Program-made: the position numbers and the translations under genes
Origin: Eutrigla gurnardus
Lineage: Eukaryota; Chordata; Actinopteri; Perciformes; Triglidae
Assembly: GCA_963514095.1 (NCBI GenBank)
Contig: OY741281.1
Location: forward strand, 15,564,330 to 15,628,329
Length of the DNA stretch: 64,000 nucleotides
Reading direction: 5' to 3'
Notes under the pieces: model-generated
Seen by the model: only the letters and a program-made list of their open reading frames with translations
The model's database searches: none
What the model was told of the DNA's origin: nothing
Shown here: one piece after another, positions 48,301-60,963 of the stretch
How positions within the stretch are numbered: position 1 is the stretch's first letter
How the letters are laid out: each line of letters starts with the position of its first letter

Positions 48301-48819
48301 CCTTGTGATTTAAGTTAATAAGATGTCTGTATTTTAATTTTTAATATTTAACATCTACAGTTTTTGGATTTGAAGAGTTTGAAATATTTTGAAATATTTT
48401 TTAATCCACCTTTTGCAGCAAAGCTCTCTTTTTTTCCTATTAAGACTCAAGAGCACAGTGTCCAAAAAACAAAAAAAAACAAACCTGGAATCTTGAACCC
48501 ACCAATGAATTCTTGTAATTTATTCAAGTTTAATGTGAATCTGTCACAGCTTTCAGTACTTGTGGAATATGTTATCTGCTAATGAGGACAGGTTTCTGAC
48601 ATGGTTCGATGTGAAATACCTGCCACGCTGGTTCTATGTGATCATGGGCTCTAATACCTCCTTTAATCAACACAGCTTGGTCGAAGGTATTCTGGGGGCA
48701 TTTGTCTCACCTCGCCAGCGACGCTCGTTGGCAGATGCTTTGCATATCAGGCCTGCTGGATCAATATGTTATTAGAGAACAACCTCTCGGAGGCATGTCA
48801 ATTAATTCTGGGCTGTCAG

Positions 48820-48839
48820 CCCCCCCCCCCCCCCCCCCC
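48820..48839. repeat. C20 homopolymer
   Basis: Twenty consecutive C residues, unusually long for C in an AT-rich region; its length may be uncertain in the assembly. Confidence 0.95.
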
Positions 48840-49175
48840 TAGCATTGTCCAGTGGGACTCACGGAGAGCAGTCGGTGTCTTTTTAACTTGGTGCCTGTGG
48901 AGGATTTGCGACCTTTGCTGCTTCAAGGTTTCATCCACAAAAACTAAGCAGTGCAGTAGTAAGGATTGGTTGTTAATAACTTGTGTAAATATAATAATTT
49001 CATGTTAGAAGACTTATTTCTGCTTTTTTGCTCATCATCTCTTTGAAAACATCGCTTACGTTTTATGAGTGTGAAAATTCATTATTGACACTGAAAATAG
49101 TAGTTTGGCCAAGTAATCCTAATACAAGGTCCACTAATAGCTTTTTCCAGAATTTCCAATCACCTCACATGATCT

Positions 49176-49284
49176 AAAGTTTCATCAGTGGATGGAGTTT
49201 GATGACTGGGTCAATCGTCACTGATGTATGACGACCTGACATAGATTCTCCATTAAAACTGAATAAACTCCATCTGCTGATGAA
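49176..49284. repeat. Fold-back repeat
   Basis: GTTTCATCAGTGGATGGAGT and, inverted, GCTTCATCAGCAGATGGAGT form arms of about 22 bp around a loop of about 60 bases. GATGAAGCCTGTTAGATGTGG on the right arm resembles a phrase seen in fish dispersed repeats. Confidence 0.7.
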
Positions 49285-49765
49285 GCCTGTTAGATGTGGT
49301 CGAAAGTGTGAAGAGCCAAAAGAGGAAAACTACAATCATTTGCTCTGTAAATACTGGGATTAAATACCAAACATTGGAACCAGTTGTTCTTCTTTACAGT
49401 CGGATCAGAGCCTGAAGTCACAAAATGACTACATTTGGTAGCTTTTTTCTTTCTCTCCAGCGAATCTAGTATTGCCTGTTTAGGAAAATATTCAGTGTTT
49501 GCATATTTTGACATAGCCTGACTCATTTCAGAGTGATGATGTAAATGCTGTTGTCTTAAAGATTGTATTGCATGCATTACAGTTTTCCAGCACTGTTTAT
49601 CTTGAGAGGGTGAAGTTCACACTCCTGAGGGAAACGGGATATGCTTACCATTTATTCACTGTGACAATTGATTTAAGTTGGTGGGAATAGCTGGGAATTC
49701 TGTAAATCCACCGTAAAGGAGTTGGCTGTAGTGTGCGTGTACCCCTGCATGCCCTCCATGCTGCC

Positions 49766-49798
<33 letters not shown>
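49766..49798. repeat. (CAGA)8 microsatellite
   Basis: An uninterrupted CAGA tetranucleotide tract. Confidence 0.98.
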
Positions 49799-52700
49799 AG
49801 TGTTTGAGACGGAAAGCAATGAGATAACCTGGATGACTCTTAAAGAAGCCTCTTTTCACATAGAAGTCTTAGCACTCTTGGAATCAATGGCTTCTAGCAA
49901 GCCACTGCAGCATCAATATGTTGACGTTCTCTTTGTGCCGGCTGTGACAGTTTCCTCAGTTCTCAGGATTTAGCATCACACAGCAGGGGGACCTAGGGGC
50001 CGGTTTCTTGAAGTAAAATCTCCAAGACAGCCTGTCCAGCCATTTTCTAGAATTGACCCCAAAATCTAGCACTCGCCACAGATTTCTCTCCAGACATTTG
50101 AAGTAAAGTCATTGTGCTGGCAACGGATGACAAAGATGGAGATACTATTGTTTAAAAATGTGACTGATGGTTTTCCTGCCTCTTCCTTGAAGAGAGAGAG
50201 AGAGATGGTGTTGATAGATGAACCAATACACTCCAAACTCTTTATTCTTCAGGTTTGCTATGTGTGTTGTTTGATTCACTTTTCTCCTGCTGAGGTGATA
50301 TTTCACCCCTTTGCTGTGACACAGCGCAGCGGTGTTGGTCTCTGGCTGTGGATGTCTTCATTAGGTTACATCTCTCTATTTGTTCATCTTTTGACTGCTG
50401 AGCTGTGTCGCAGCTCTTTGCTCCTGCTGTTTCAATGCCGTAGAACGCTTCAGACGCACATATCTCATGACATCTAAGTGTGTTATCTGAACTATAAAAA
50501 CATGGCACAGACTTGTTTGAGGTGCTGCATTAACTGAGTGGAGTGAGGAAGGAAACAGTGATCAAACGGGTGTTGGTGGAGGGATTTTAAAGAAGTATCT
50601 CGGCTGCTTCATTAAAACCATGCACACAGATGTATCTGCAGAAGAACATGTCCAAGTGGACGCCACTTTCATGACCTTTTAACCAGCGCACTTGGAATAC
50701 CTTTAACATATACTTTAATGCAACACTTTAATGACTTGTGGAGTGAAGATGTCATTGGTTTCAGTGGATTATACTGTAGATTATTCTTGGATTTGCTTTT
50801 CATAGCAAACTGCATTGACAATAAAATGAGCTTAAGAGATTCACAATGTTGGTCATTTAAAACACCCTGCCCTCGTTTGATTCTCTTGTTTAAAAAGGGT
50901 TGATAACGTACCCTCCCACATCCACTGTTAAACTTGTTTTAGCTTAAATTCATCTTAATCACCTCTTCTCTGTGGCTGCCTGGTGTCCCACCCCCCCCTT
51001 GCGTCTTCCCTCTCCTCTCATTCATTTCACACCACCTCTCTTCGTCAGCTCCGCTTCACACCTTTTCGACCAGACTGCCAACCTCTAGGGATGCTACTTC
51101 CTGTTGATATGCAGAGCGCCTCTCCTTCCAATCAGTACTTCTGAAAGGTTGTTACTAATGGTCCCCAAGGAGGAGAATCAACCTTGAATACCTACAAGGC
51201 CTGTGCCGGCATTTTTCAGTTGCGCTGGGCCCTGGGAGTGTCACATCCTGCCTTCTCCCTTATCTCCGCCAAGGTTCAATTGCAATATAATATCTATGAA
51301 ATGGAAATACAGCCAATTCATCTGGCTTTTATTGTCTCATAGGAACTTTCTGAATGATTAAACAGACAACAACTTTATTTACTAATACACAAGGGTGTGC
51401 AGTGCTTGTAATCAGAATGATCTGGTACCTGAACATCATATTATTTTAATTAAGAAGGAGATGTAACGCTGGCTGTTTAACAGACCAAAATATCTTTTCA
51501 CTATATGTCACACTATCGTCAGCACCCATGCTTTTTAACCGAGACAATGAACAGGCTGTGCAATTTATGATGATGGGCAGCCACAGTCTTGAGCTTCTGA
51601 GAATAGCTTGATTATTCTACTGGGAGAAGTGTGCGGATGTGGAGATGCATTCCATATGTTACACTTAACAGCCAATGGAGCTGAGATTCAGAGACTCGGG
51701 GCAGAAAGAGCTGACAGCGCTTGTCCACACCCCTGGATTTCTCCAGAACAGCCGAGGCAGGCAATAATCTAACTATAATTAACGGGTATAAACCATGTCA
51801 TGAAGCCATTAGACCAAATAGCTAGCAACCAATCAGCTATGACATTAATGTTAGAAACCAACCACAGCTTTAGAATGCAGCTTTGTTGTGTTTGGTGGCA
51901 ACTCTTTTTGAGAAAAAAAATGACTCAAATTGACTTTTGTCATGTAAATGTAAAGAACGTATTTGCAGTCAGGCTGTCATTGCAGAAGGTGACAATTAAT
52001 GTTGAGTTCCATGAAAGTGTGAGCATGCATGTGTACTCATGCAAATGTACACACACATAGTTTCTCAGTAATTGGCAGCACAATCCAACACTGACATCAA
52101 CAATCAGTGTTTAAATGTTAGTATTATAAATAGTTATACATGAGATATTTATGTGCAGATGGACACATCGTTCAGCACAATATAGCCTATCCTGTTAAGA
52201 TGTGGCCAACCCTGGGGCATGGCTGCTCTTTTACCACTGTTTAATTATTGTATATTATTTTCAACTACAAGAATACTGGCCTGGCAGAAGGCAAAACAGA
52301 TCTACACACAGTGCTTGTTTTTCCGCTCATTCCTGGACCAATTTGAACTCTGCTGTTACAGGAGGATCTTAATATAGCTCCTGAGACCATTTACTACCAG
52401 CATAATCAAAACATCAAATGGTTTCTTTCTGAAGAATGAAGTTGCATCAAAATTTGGTTCACAGTGTGCCATCGGAGAGGTGCTGGAAAGGGCAGCAACA
52501 ACATCAAAGGAAACGAGAAGTACTGCTATGAAACATCACGCTCAAACCCACCACCAGTGGATTTGGTCCAAAATAGTTTTTAATATAAAGAGCGCTTCAC
52601 TTATAGTTTCATCAAGTCTACATCTATTGCAACATTTATACTAACATAAAGTATTCTTTTATTTTCACTTGAATTACTTGAGTTGAATGCAAGGTGTGTG

Positions 52701-53097
52701 TCAAATCTCTATTTTTGGACCATCATGGTTCACTCAGAGCATCCAGAACCACCATCTCATTTCCTGATTAAAATGCATGGTGCTTGCTTAATAATGACAC
52801 GCAATTGTTGTTATCTGCTATGTGAAAAAACAGTTTGCATGTTGATCTTTATGTACCTAAAACTGCCGGTGCGGCGCCAGGGGTGGTTCTATCTGACTTA
52901 AGCCCTCTTTGTTTTTAGCAAAGCCACAAATCTTTTACTGTTCATCACATGTGGGGTGTGTTTTCAACAAAATGGTCTGAGTGAAGCAGTGGCACAATAG
53001 AAAATGGCCCAGCCCCATGTGGTCTATTTGCTCTTCCCCGATCACTGGAATACCTGCTGGGAGAGTTTCCAGTGGCCGGCTTTCATGCCTTGACATC

Positions 53098-53160
53098 GGG
53101 GTCTAAAATTAGCACCTGCCAAATGCGGGTAAATTGTCGGCAGTGGTGGGTAAAATCATC
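53098..53160 (+). repeat. Short dispersed-repeat fragment
   Basis: GGGGTCTAAAATTAGCACC, TGCCAAATGCGGGTAAATT and GGCAGTGGTGGGTAA resemble the core of a fish repeat (AATTAGCACCCGCCA...AAATGCGGGTA). Only about 60 bases are recognisable. Confidence 0.5.
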
Positions 53161-54431
53161 AATCCATCCTCCACTTTGGCAGACGGGGATAACGCACAAT
53201 AGAAAGACATGAGTGAGAATAGTGTATTATTGGATAGAGCCACATTCTTGTATGATACTTACAACTATTATTTGCCATAGAACATTATTTGTTTTGATGA
53301 ACAGTCAAAGATACATCATGCTTTGTTGGAGGCCTCATCCTGCCTCGTCCGAGTCCGCCCAGTGAGAATAAACGTGACCTTGATGTACCCAGATTACTGT
53401 AATTAACTTCTTGTATGTGCTTCTGTCATTGCGACTATTGTACAGCAGTACACTCGTACAAAATTTAATAGTATTACATATTGCTAAGCATAAGCATATT
53501 TAATAATAAAAGCCATACCATGCATCTTTGTTGCCAGCAAAACTAACTTGCTTTACATCCACCTATTTTGATAAATTGATTTTATACAGTTTGGCATTGT
53601 CTTTGTTCATAATGGGCTACTTGGAAGGATTGGATGTTTACTCAGCAAATGATCAGACAAGAAATTACTCTTAATGGAAACTATGGATCCTTCCCAACCT
53701 TATTCTTCGCATGCTCACAGCTTAAAGATCTGCTCCTATAGACAGTCACTGACAACAGCAGAATTTACAGTATGCTGGAATGTAGCCAGAGTACGACTTG
53801 TGTGAGCATGAAAAGGATGAGCTTGTGTGTCTGTGCATCTTATATGCAGGAACACTAATCGATAAAGTTATATCAAATTCTACTGTAGTTATGTAATTTT
53901 AGACATTATATACAACATGTCAAATTGTCTGTAACAGCTGGTGCATCTTTCCTGCTTGTTGGTTCTTCTGTCTTTATGTTCGTTCTGCTGGTTGAGTTGA
54001 CAACAGAGAATAACAATAAAGACAACAACAAATTTGAACATGTCGTAAAAGTGACGTTAAAACTGGTTAATTCCTTTGATCTCAAAATACTTCTTACTGA
54101 AGATGAGACTTTGGCAGTTAGGGTATATTTCAAATATAATCAGTTCTTCTGCACATTGTGGTGTTGATCAGACAGTCCAGGAAAAGGAACTGAGGATGAT
54201 TTTCTGCTCAAATAACATAACATAATTCATGGAAAATAAAATTCACCAAAGGTGGAAGCACAACTGCAGTGAATCCATGTTACAACTACTTAGTTTGAAA
54301 AGGTGTGTGATTTTATGCAGACTACAAATACATCACATCAGATTGTTAACTCGAGGTTTAGTTGTCCATTGTGTGTGGACTTGTCAGGCAGAGTGTCGAC
54401 AGAAGGACAGACAGGCATAGTCTGGCTAGTA
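53161..54431. other. Unassigned non-coding DNA
   Basis: AT-rich, with no exon or repeat recognised. An 80-codon plus-strand frame at 53925 overlaps a minus-strand frame of similar length; neither shows a family pattern. Confidence 0.5.
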
Positions 54432-54642
54432 CATCCATCCATTTTTTAAGACCCACATTTCGGGGTCAGCCTCCCCCAGCATGCACTTGGTGGAAGGAAG
54501 GGAACACCCTGGACAGGTCAGCAGTTCATCACAGGTCTTAACACCCACATCCGCATTCACACTCGCACCCGCACCTCGGAGTAATTCACAGTTTCCAGTT
54601 CACCTGAGAAAACTGTAGCACCCAGAGGATGCAAACGCAAGT
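54432..54642 (-). repeat. Diverged L2-like tail repeat, minus strand
   Basis: Starts with the CATCCATCCATT terminus, then GGGAACACCCTGGACAGG, TCATCACAGG, CATTCACACTCGCACC, AATTCACAGT and CCTGAGAAAAC, in the order of the inverted fish consensus (GGATGGATGG tail, TGTCCAGGGTGTACCCC, GTGTGAATG, TTTCCTCCGGG). It is heavily mutated. Confidence 0.75.
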
Positions 54643-57309
54643 AGCATGAATACAAATGCTGTGTGCCATTTCAAACAACTGGCGCACATCTTCCACAACC
54701 AGGTAAATAGCAGATTGCCTTCCACCCACACCGTCCTTTGCATTATGTAAATGACTGTTTCTGAATGTAGGATTAGTTCTCAACATCCGTCCTGTCTATT
54801 AGCGAACTGAAAGAAAGCAGTTTAATGAGACAACGGACAGCTGGGACTGCCATATAGTTGCTACAACAAGTGTTCACAGAAGAACATGAGTAAAGTGAGG
54901 GCTGCTGGAAGAGGATTGCTTGTTATGTTTGCTAACAGTGACAGGGCAAGTAACCTTGGGATGCATCTCCTCCGATTAATCAGTGAGCGATTGCGCCCTG
55001 TTTCTTAATGAAAAACACATCTTTGCATGGCCGTACCTCCAGAGAGGAGCATCACAGTGCCTAATCGTTCAGCGATGATGTATGTCATCTCTGTAGATGA
55101 TGTCACTTGTTGTCTCACCTTTTAAAGCAAGGACTACAGGAAAGTGTGTGTTTCTTAGTAGGCATAAGGAAAGAAGGAGCTTCCTCTTCAATGTGCAGTA
55201 TACAATTTTTGCAACATGCATGGATTTTTTTGCTGTGGAAAAGATGAAGAGACTAGAAAAGCTAGTAAGGATTAAAAAATGTGATTTAAACAAGGATCCA
55301 TGACGTCTTCCTTTGTGGGTTTTGTTTTCTTGACATGGACACACTGTTCTAAACCAGCATTGTATCTATTCACACTCTTGGTCATATAAACCATGTATTA
55401 CTATCAAATTTGTTTGTGAAGCTGAAATTAGGAAGAAAACGGGGTACGTGGTAATATAACTATGGGGCAGACGCCGTGCACAAACCTGAACATGGAAGTG
55501 TGAAATTACGAAATGAAAAGGTCTGCCTAAGCCTACAAGAAATAGGTCAGACTGTGAGACTAGCTGTCAGACTACTGAGAGAACAGAAACTTGTTCACAT
55601 GCTCTGCATGGTACAGTATGTGCTTTCCGTTACGGTGTGAGACAGGATGTTGCAATCGTGGGAAAGCAAGTCTTGTATTGAGGAGAATATACAGTCTCAC
55701 AACCTGCCACGTGCTGTAACAAACAACTTTGACTTTATTGGCTTGGTTTGCATCTACAACTTTTCAAACTCTCCCTTGAGTCTGATCTTTGCCAATGTGC
55801 TGCAGTGCATGAAAACACAAGACATGTTTTGACATGCAGCAGAACATTTTTGTCAGGGATGCTTGACTTAAGATTGAAGAAATACAGGGCTTGTAATCTA
55901 CCTATTAGGTGCATTGGTGTGTTTAATTTGAGCCAGAGGATGTCTTTGTTTTATCTAACACTTACTTGGAGGTTCAGTGGGTGCCCAGGTCTTGGTGTTT
56001 AGCATATGGTGGAAGTGTCATACTTGGTGTCACATGAATTATTATTATACATAAAACATCCAAAAGCGACTTTTGTTGGATTTGGCAGAAAAGCAGTCGC
56101 GTTTTCTTAGAATAAAGACTGCATTTCCCATGAACACCACTGCCTCATGGCGCTAAGATCTTGATTGGACTAACATGCATTTGTTTTTGATGCAAGTGGG
56201 GAAAAAAGACGTTACTTCTTGCCGTGGGTAATGAGACCCAGTGAAAAGAATTTGAATCCAAAGTCCAGTCTTCTTGCTGAAATTCTAGTTTGCTTATGTA
56301 GGTCACATACAGGCATCAGTTTTACATTGATAATGATTCATAACCAGTTAAAAAACTTTTGTTTGTCAGTTAAAACTTCAGACTGAATGAGATCTCGTCA
56401 ATCTTTACCCATGACCGCACCGCAAAATACAGGCTGGACTGAAAAAGCAATTGTTACCTAAAGGTGTAATTTGTAGAGCTGCAGGCAAATCTGACAAGAA
56501 AACAGTCTAATCTTTAAAAAAAAATGTTGTTGGCCTTAAGGATATATAATCAAAATATAAATGATCCTCTCGGATTCTGATTAATGATACAATGGCTCCC
56601 ATGCTTGCCAATCCTTTTGATTTTCCTGCCCAGGCCTTCTATAAATTAATCTTCATTTATTTATGAATGTATAGCTGACCTGTAAGTCATCGTTTTGCTA
56701 GCACGCCAAGCGGAAGAACAAACTCTTATTTTTCTTGCAGTGCTAATGTTTTTGAAAGGCAAACATTTTAGATTAAAGCAGAATATTTTGTTAGATATAA
56801 TCATGTTTAACATTAACAGTCAGGACTGATAAGGTTTGCTTCTTAGCTACGCCATTACAGATTTTAGCCATAGCTGCTCCCCGCTAGCTTCATGATAACT
56901 TAACAGATCACAGTTTAGTACTTCAGTGTTGTTGAAACGGGAGCTTTACTGACCTTTCGGTATTCCTCATAAAAACCAGTGTCGGTCTTCAAAATGCTTT
57001 GCCAACTTGTGTTACTCGACTTTGTCGACACCACTTTGTAGCACTGTTAGCATGTTGGCTTATGGATGTCCTTAGCCTTTCCCTGATCGTTTGCGTCATG
57101 CAAAATACTTCCAAAGGGCAATTTTGATTTTTTTAAATGTTCGAGTAAAACTGGTCTCGAAGGCGCTCCAGCAGCAGCCCTTTTCATGTTCAGCCAGCTC
57201 AATGTTGTTCAACTAGTGTTCGTGTGTCCAGCTGCTAGTGAGGGAAGCAGCTGTGTGCCTGTCTGTCTGCAGCGTTGCTGTGTGAAGTTGTGTCAACTCC
57301 AGGAGCTGA
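54643..57309. other. Unassigned non-coding DNA
   Basis: About 2.7 kb with no recognised repeat or exon. Confidence 0.5.
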
Positions 57310-57396
57310 AGATGGAACCGTTGGCATCGATACTGTTGCAAATTGGTATCTCATCCGTCATTTTTAGCATTGATTATCTGAGTATCGACAACCCTA
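57310..57396. mobile_element. hAT-type end remnant
   Basis: GCATCGATACTGTTGC and the end GAGTATCGACAACCCTA (inverted: TAGGGTTGTCGATACTC) look like the right terminus of a hAT MITE. The left end and target duplication were not found. Confidence 0.45.
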
Positions 57397-58250
57397 AGTG
57401 CATCAGTATTTTATGCTGAATGTTTAAGTCGGCCACTTTCACAGGATGGACAAAATAAATAATAGTAAAGGAAATATTGTGGGAGTAGAAGTCTCCGTGG
57501 ATGAGACCCCACCGTTGTCACATGGACGTTTCCCGTCAGCCCCCCTGTCTCTGGAAGCCTGAGATGAGAGCCATCCAGAGGAATGGCCTCAGGCACAGGC
57601 CTCTACGAACGCTCAACTCAACAACCCCGACTGTTTCAAGGGAGCTTCTCTTTGGGTTTCAAACGCTTTCTACAAATAAGAACCAAGCTTTCTTCCCACC
57701 ATAGGCTGCCTCTATAGGGGCCTTTCTCAGTTGCGCCGCTGAAAATCTATATGCAAGTCTATAACCACAAGCTAACTTGGGATTAAGTGCAGAAAACGAG
57801 TAGGATTTAAACAAGCAAAAACTGAAATTACTCGATACCTTTTAAATATTGATATTTGAAGTCAAATTCAATTTGGGATAGAAATCAAACCTCACAGGAG
57901 GCTGAAAAAGCCACATTGCCTCAAATCAAAGGCTGACGGAAAGCTAACAGTGTGAGAGAACAGTACTGATCTCTGTGTGGCTTTGGGCATTGAAACATAG
58001 TCTGTGTGGTATTTCAGCATCAACACAACCCAATGGAATACAACAAAACAAATAACATGGGACAATTAGGGAATTAAATATAAATTTGTTGTATTACCGT
58101 GCTCCCTGTCAGCTTTGGTTTTTCACTTTAATCACATATAAATCATAGGACAATCTGAATCAGCCTGGAAACTGTCTTGAAATTGTATCCTGATGGATGA
58201 TGGTGCTTAAATATATGACAGGGTAATAACTATGAAACAAACCACCGCCA

Positions 58251-58289
<39 letters not shown>

Positions 58290-59177
58290 TTCATACAGGT
58301 GCTTTATTTGTACCTGTTAAAAATATAATTTATATAGGATTCAAATATTGAGAGTTCAAGTGAAGACGGAGGATAATAAAAATGACACACCCTGTGCCTT
58401 AAAATTCAGCCCTCATATCTTTGAATGGTTAAGTGTTGTTTCCATGGAAATTGTATTTTAACCTGCATTAGGACGTTTTCCCTTTTCACCTTCCAACAAT
58501 TTTTGTTAAAAAGCACAGCATTTGTGCCATTTGACTCCGCTTGCCTACAACTTTTGTTGACTCTGATAAATTAAACCAGCATCCAGCTGTTTCTTTTGAA
58601 ATGAAATCTGAGCACTCAGACAAACCAAGGAGCATTTCACTCGGCAGAGCAACGAAATGGTAACAGCATTCGAGTTGACACAGTGTTTTACTACAGTCCC
58701 AGGCAATCATCAGGATCATTCATCTGCACATACAAACTCTTTGCTCTCTCATTTGTCAAGCCAGTGGCCTGGCTCGAGGGTTGACCTGGACTATTGCAAG
58801 CTAGCATGTTCACTGTAATGTATGTCACTTTGATAAGCAGCTTTGTGCACAAAATATGGATCTCTGTTCAAGATGTGATTTTAAATGTCCAGTCTTTGAT
58901 TTAAATACAAACAAACAGGTTGTCTGACAGGAAAGCCTAGATATGGATCTATTCATATGCTAAAATGGAGGAAAATAGAGCTTTTGTTATTGGATTTGCA
59001 GCCCCATGATGTGTAATTTAAATGGGTGGCTCAGGTTGACAATATATTTTGAGTTACAGTGAATTTAAACAGGGTGACATGATGGCTGTGCCTGTTTCAT
59101 ATGAAGACATGTGTCAGGTGAAATGGAAGCTCTACATCTACAAAGGTTTGAGTTGTTTTTCTGTTGTTCTGTGTTAA
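57397..59177. other. Unassigned non-coding DNA
   Basis: About 1.8 kb containing a CA microsatellite (58253-58287) and otherwise nothing recognised. Confidence 0.5.
58253..58287. repeat. (CA)17 microsatellite
   Basis: CA tract of about 35 bp. Confidence 0.98.
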
Positions 59178-59285
59178 TCCTGTGATATATCGGCAACCTG
59201 TCCACGGTGTACCCTTTAAGCTAGGACTGGCTTCAGACACCTCTGAACAGGATATGTGGTTTAAAAAAAATGGATGGATGGATAA
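59178..59285 (+). repeat. L2-like tail repeat, plus strand
   Basis: CCTGTGATATATCGGCAACC, TGTCCACGGTGTACCC, AGGACTGGCTTCAGACACC, GGATATGTGGTTTAAAAAAA and the terminus TGGATGGATGGAT follow the order of the fish L2-like tail consensus. It is 5'-truncated. Confidence 0.8.
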
Positions 59286-60720
59286 AGTTTAAAGTTTGAA
59301 CGTCTTGATCTTCATACCAAAATCAGTGAGCAGTGAGAAAATATGCAATGTTTGTTCTGTATAGTATTTAGGATTATGGTAGTTATATATAGACTATATA
59401 AATACAATGACACCAGTGTAGTAGAATTTAAAGGCATGCCATGAGGTTTATGTTTCTGGTCTCAAGAGTTTTAACAACAGTGGACAGCCATTAAAAGTTA
59501 GTACAGATATACCATGAGCATGATTTGTAATTCATTTGCTGATCCCTTAACTCTTTGTCTTATCCACCTCGTTGCAATACTTTTTTAATAACCAGTTACT
59601 CATCCAAACATTATTGGGCTGTGTGATGCCAAACTTTGGTAGCCAGTGGCATTCATGTCAATGCCGAGCAGAACAAGACATTGCTGCTGCTACCAAATAC
59701 AGATATTCCTCGAATAAAGCTGATTTAAATTTGCCATTTCACATCATCGTTTGGTGGCAAGGTCATCATTTTTTCTTCAGATTATGTTGATGCTAGCATT
59801 TATGCCACACAATATTAACATGCTCTTTGAGCCCATTGGAGGAAATCTCATAACTTCCGAGTGTTCCAAAAGCAGTTTACCACATTGTGAAGGTCAGTAC
59901 AGTAATCTTGAGTATTTTCTTATATTCTTTAACAGACCCAGTGAGGAATATTTATGTAGATTCTAAATGGCACAGACACAGACATTTTTCTGAGGCTGAA
60001 AGAGCAATAAACACAATGAAAATCAAATAACCTGCTACTTGTATGAAGTCCTAAAACAAGCTAGAACAAGTTAAGAAAAAACACAACTTAACTCCAAAAC
60101 TTTTCTCTCACCAGAGTGGTTTAGTGTTAGCGGTGATCACCCACAGTATGGTTTCCTGACAACTGCTGCTGGACGAAGTGTTGGAGGAAAGGGCAGTTTG
60201 AGCATTGCCTTAAGGAGGCTATTATCCAGTGTAGAATGTGCTTCCTAGTTCACCCTCCCTCAATGTTAAGTTAGTTGAAATTCTCCGTATATGACCAATC
60301 TGCAACCTGCCATGAAATATTTATCTTCTGAGAATTATTCCACAGGTTTTTGACTGTTGACTGTGTTGCCGTCACAACTTATATACCAAATGTATACGCC
60401 GTATCTATGATGATGCATTTGAGTATTTGGCCTCTCACTTAATTGTTACCACACCGTTTACATGTCTGTTTATTAATACGACAACGAGGAAAGGCCTTTA
60501 TTGTGGTGGGGTCTTGGGACTTTTGTATGTTTAGAAATTGTGTAACGATAGTATGAATCAACTGTGAAACAACTTTCTTTCTGGCTACTTTTAGTTTAGT
60601 TAATTTGTAAACTATCCAAGTTGTGTTTACAGCCTCGTGGGAAAAGCTCTGCAACTGAGAACGTGCTGTTGTCTTTTTGCCAAAATCAGTAAAAAACAGT
60701 ATACAGTTTTTTACAGTAAA
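59286..60720. other. Unassigned non-coding DNA
   Basis: No recognised exon or repeat. A 114-codon minus-strand frame at 60439-60783 runs into the SINE and is not supported. Confidence 0.5.
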
Positions 60721-60963
60721 ATGGTAAATGGCCTCATTTATATAGCGCTTTTCTCCAAAGCGCTTTACGTTAATGACTGTCATTCACCCATTCACTCACA
60801 CATTCACACACCGACGGCAGAGTCAACCACACAGGGCGACAGCCAGCTCGTCAGGAGCCATTGGGGTGAGTTGTCTTGCTCAGGGACACCAGGCACTCAG
60901 CTAGGAGGAGCCGGGGATCGAACCGGCAATCTTGCGGTTGCTAAACCCCCCCGCCAGTAGCCC
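60721..60963 (-). mobile_element. tRNA-derived SINE, minus strand
   Basis: On the minus strand a B-box-like GGTTCGATCC (60915-60924) is followed by CCCGGCTCCTCC, CCTGAGCAAGACAACTC, GGGTGAATGACAGTC, and the tail AAGCGCTTTGGAGAAAAGCG and TATATAAATG. This matches a tRNA-derived SINE common in teleosts. The A box region is degraded (a C-rich run at 60945-60952), so promoter function is doubtful. Confidence 0.75.

Larger units (their letters stand above)
45337..53097. other. Unassigned non-coding DNA with simple repeats
   Basis: About 7.8 kb in which only a C20 run, a CAGA repeat and a fold-back (listed separately) stand out. Single-copy-looking stretches such as 47700-47960 and 51000-51300 may be conserved non-coding DNA, but this cannot be tested here. 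No exon could be supported. Confidence 0.45.
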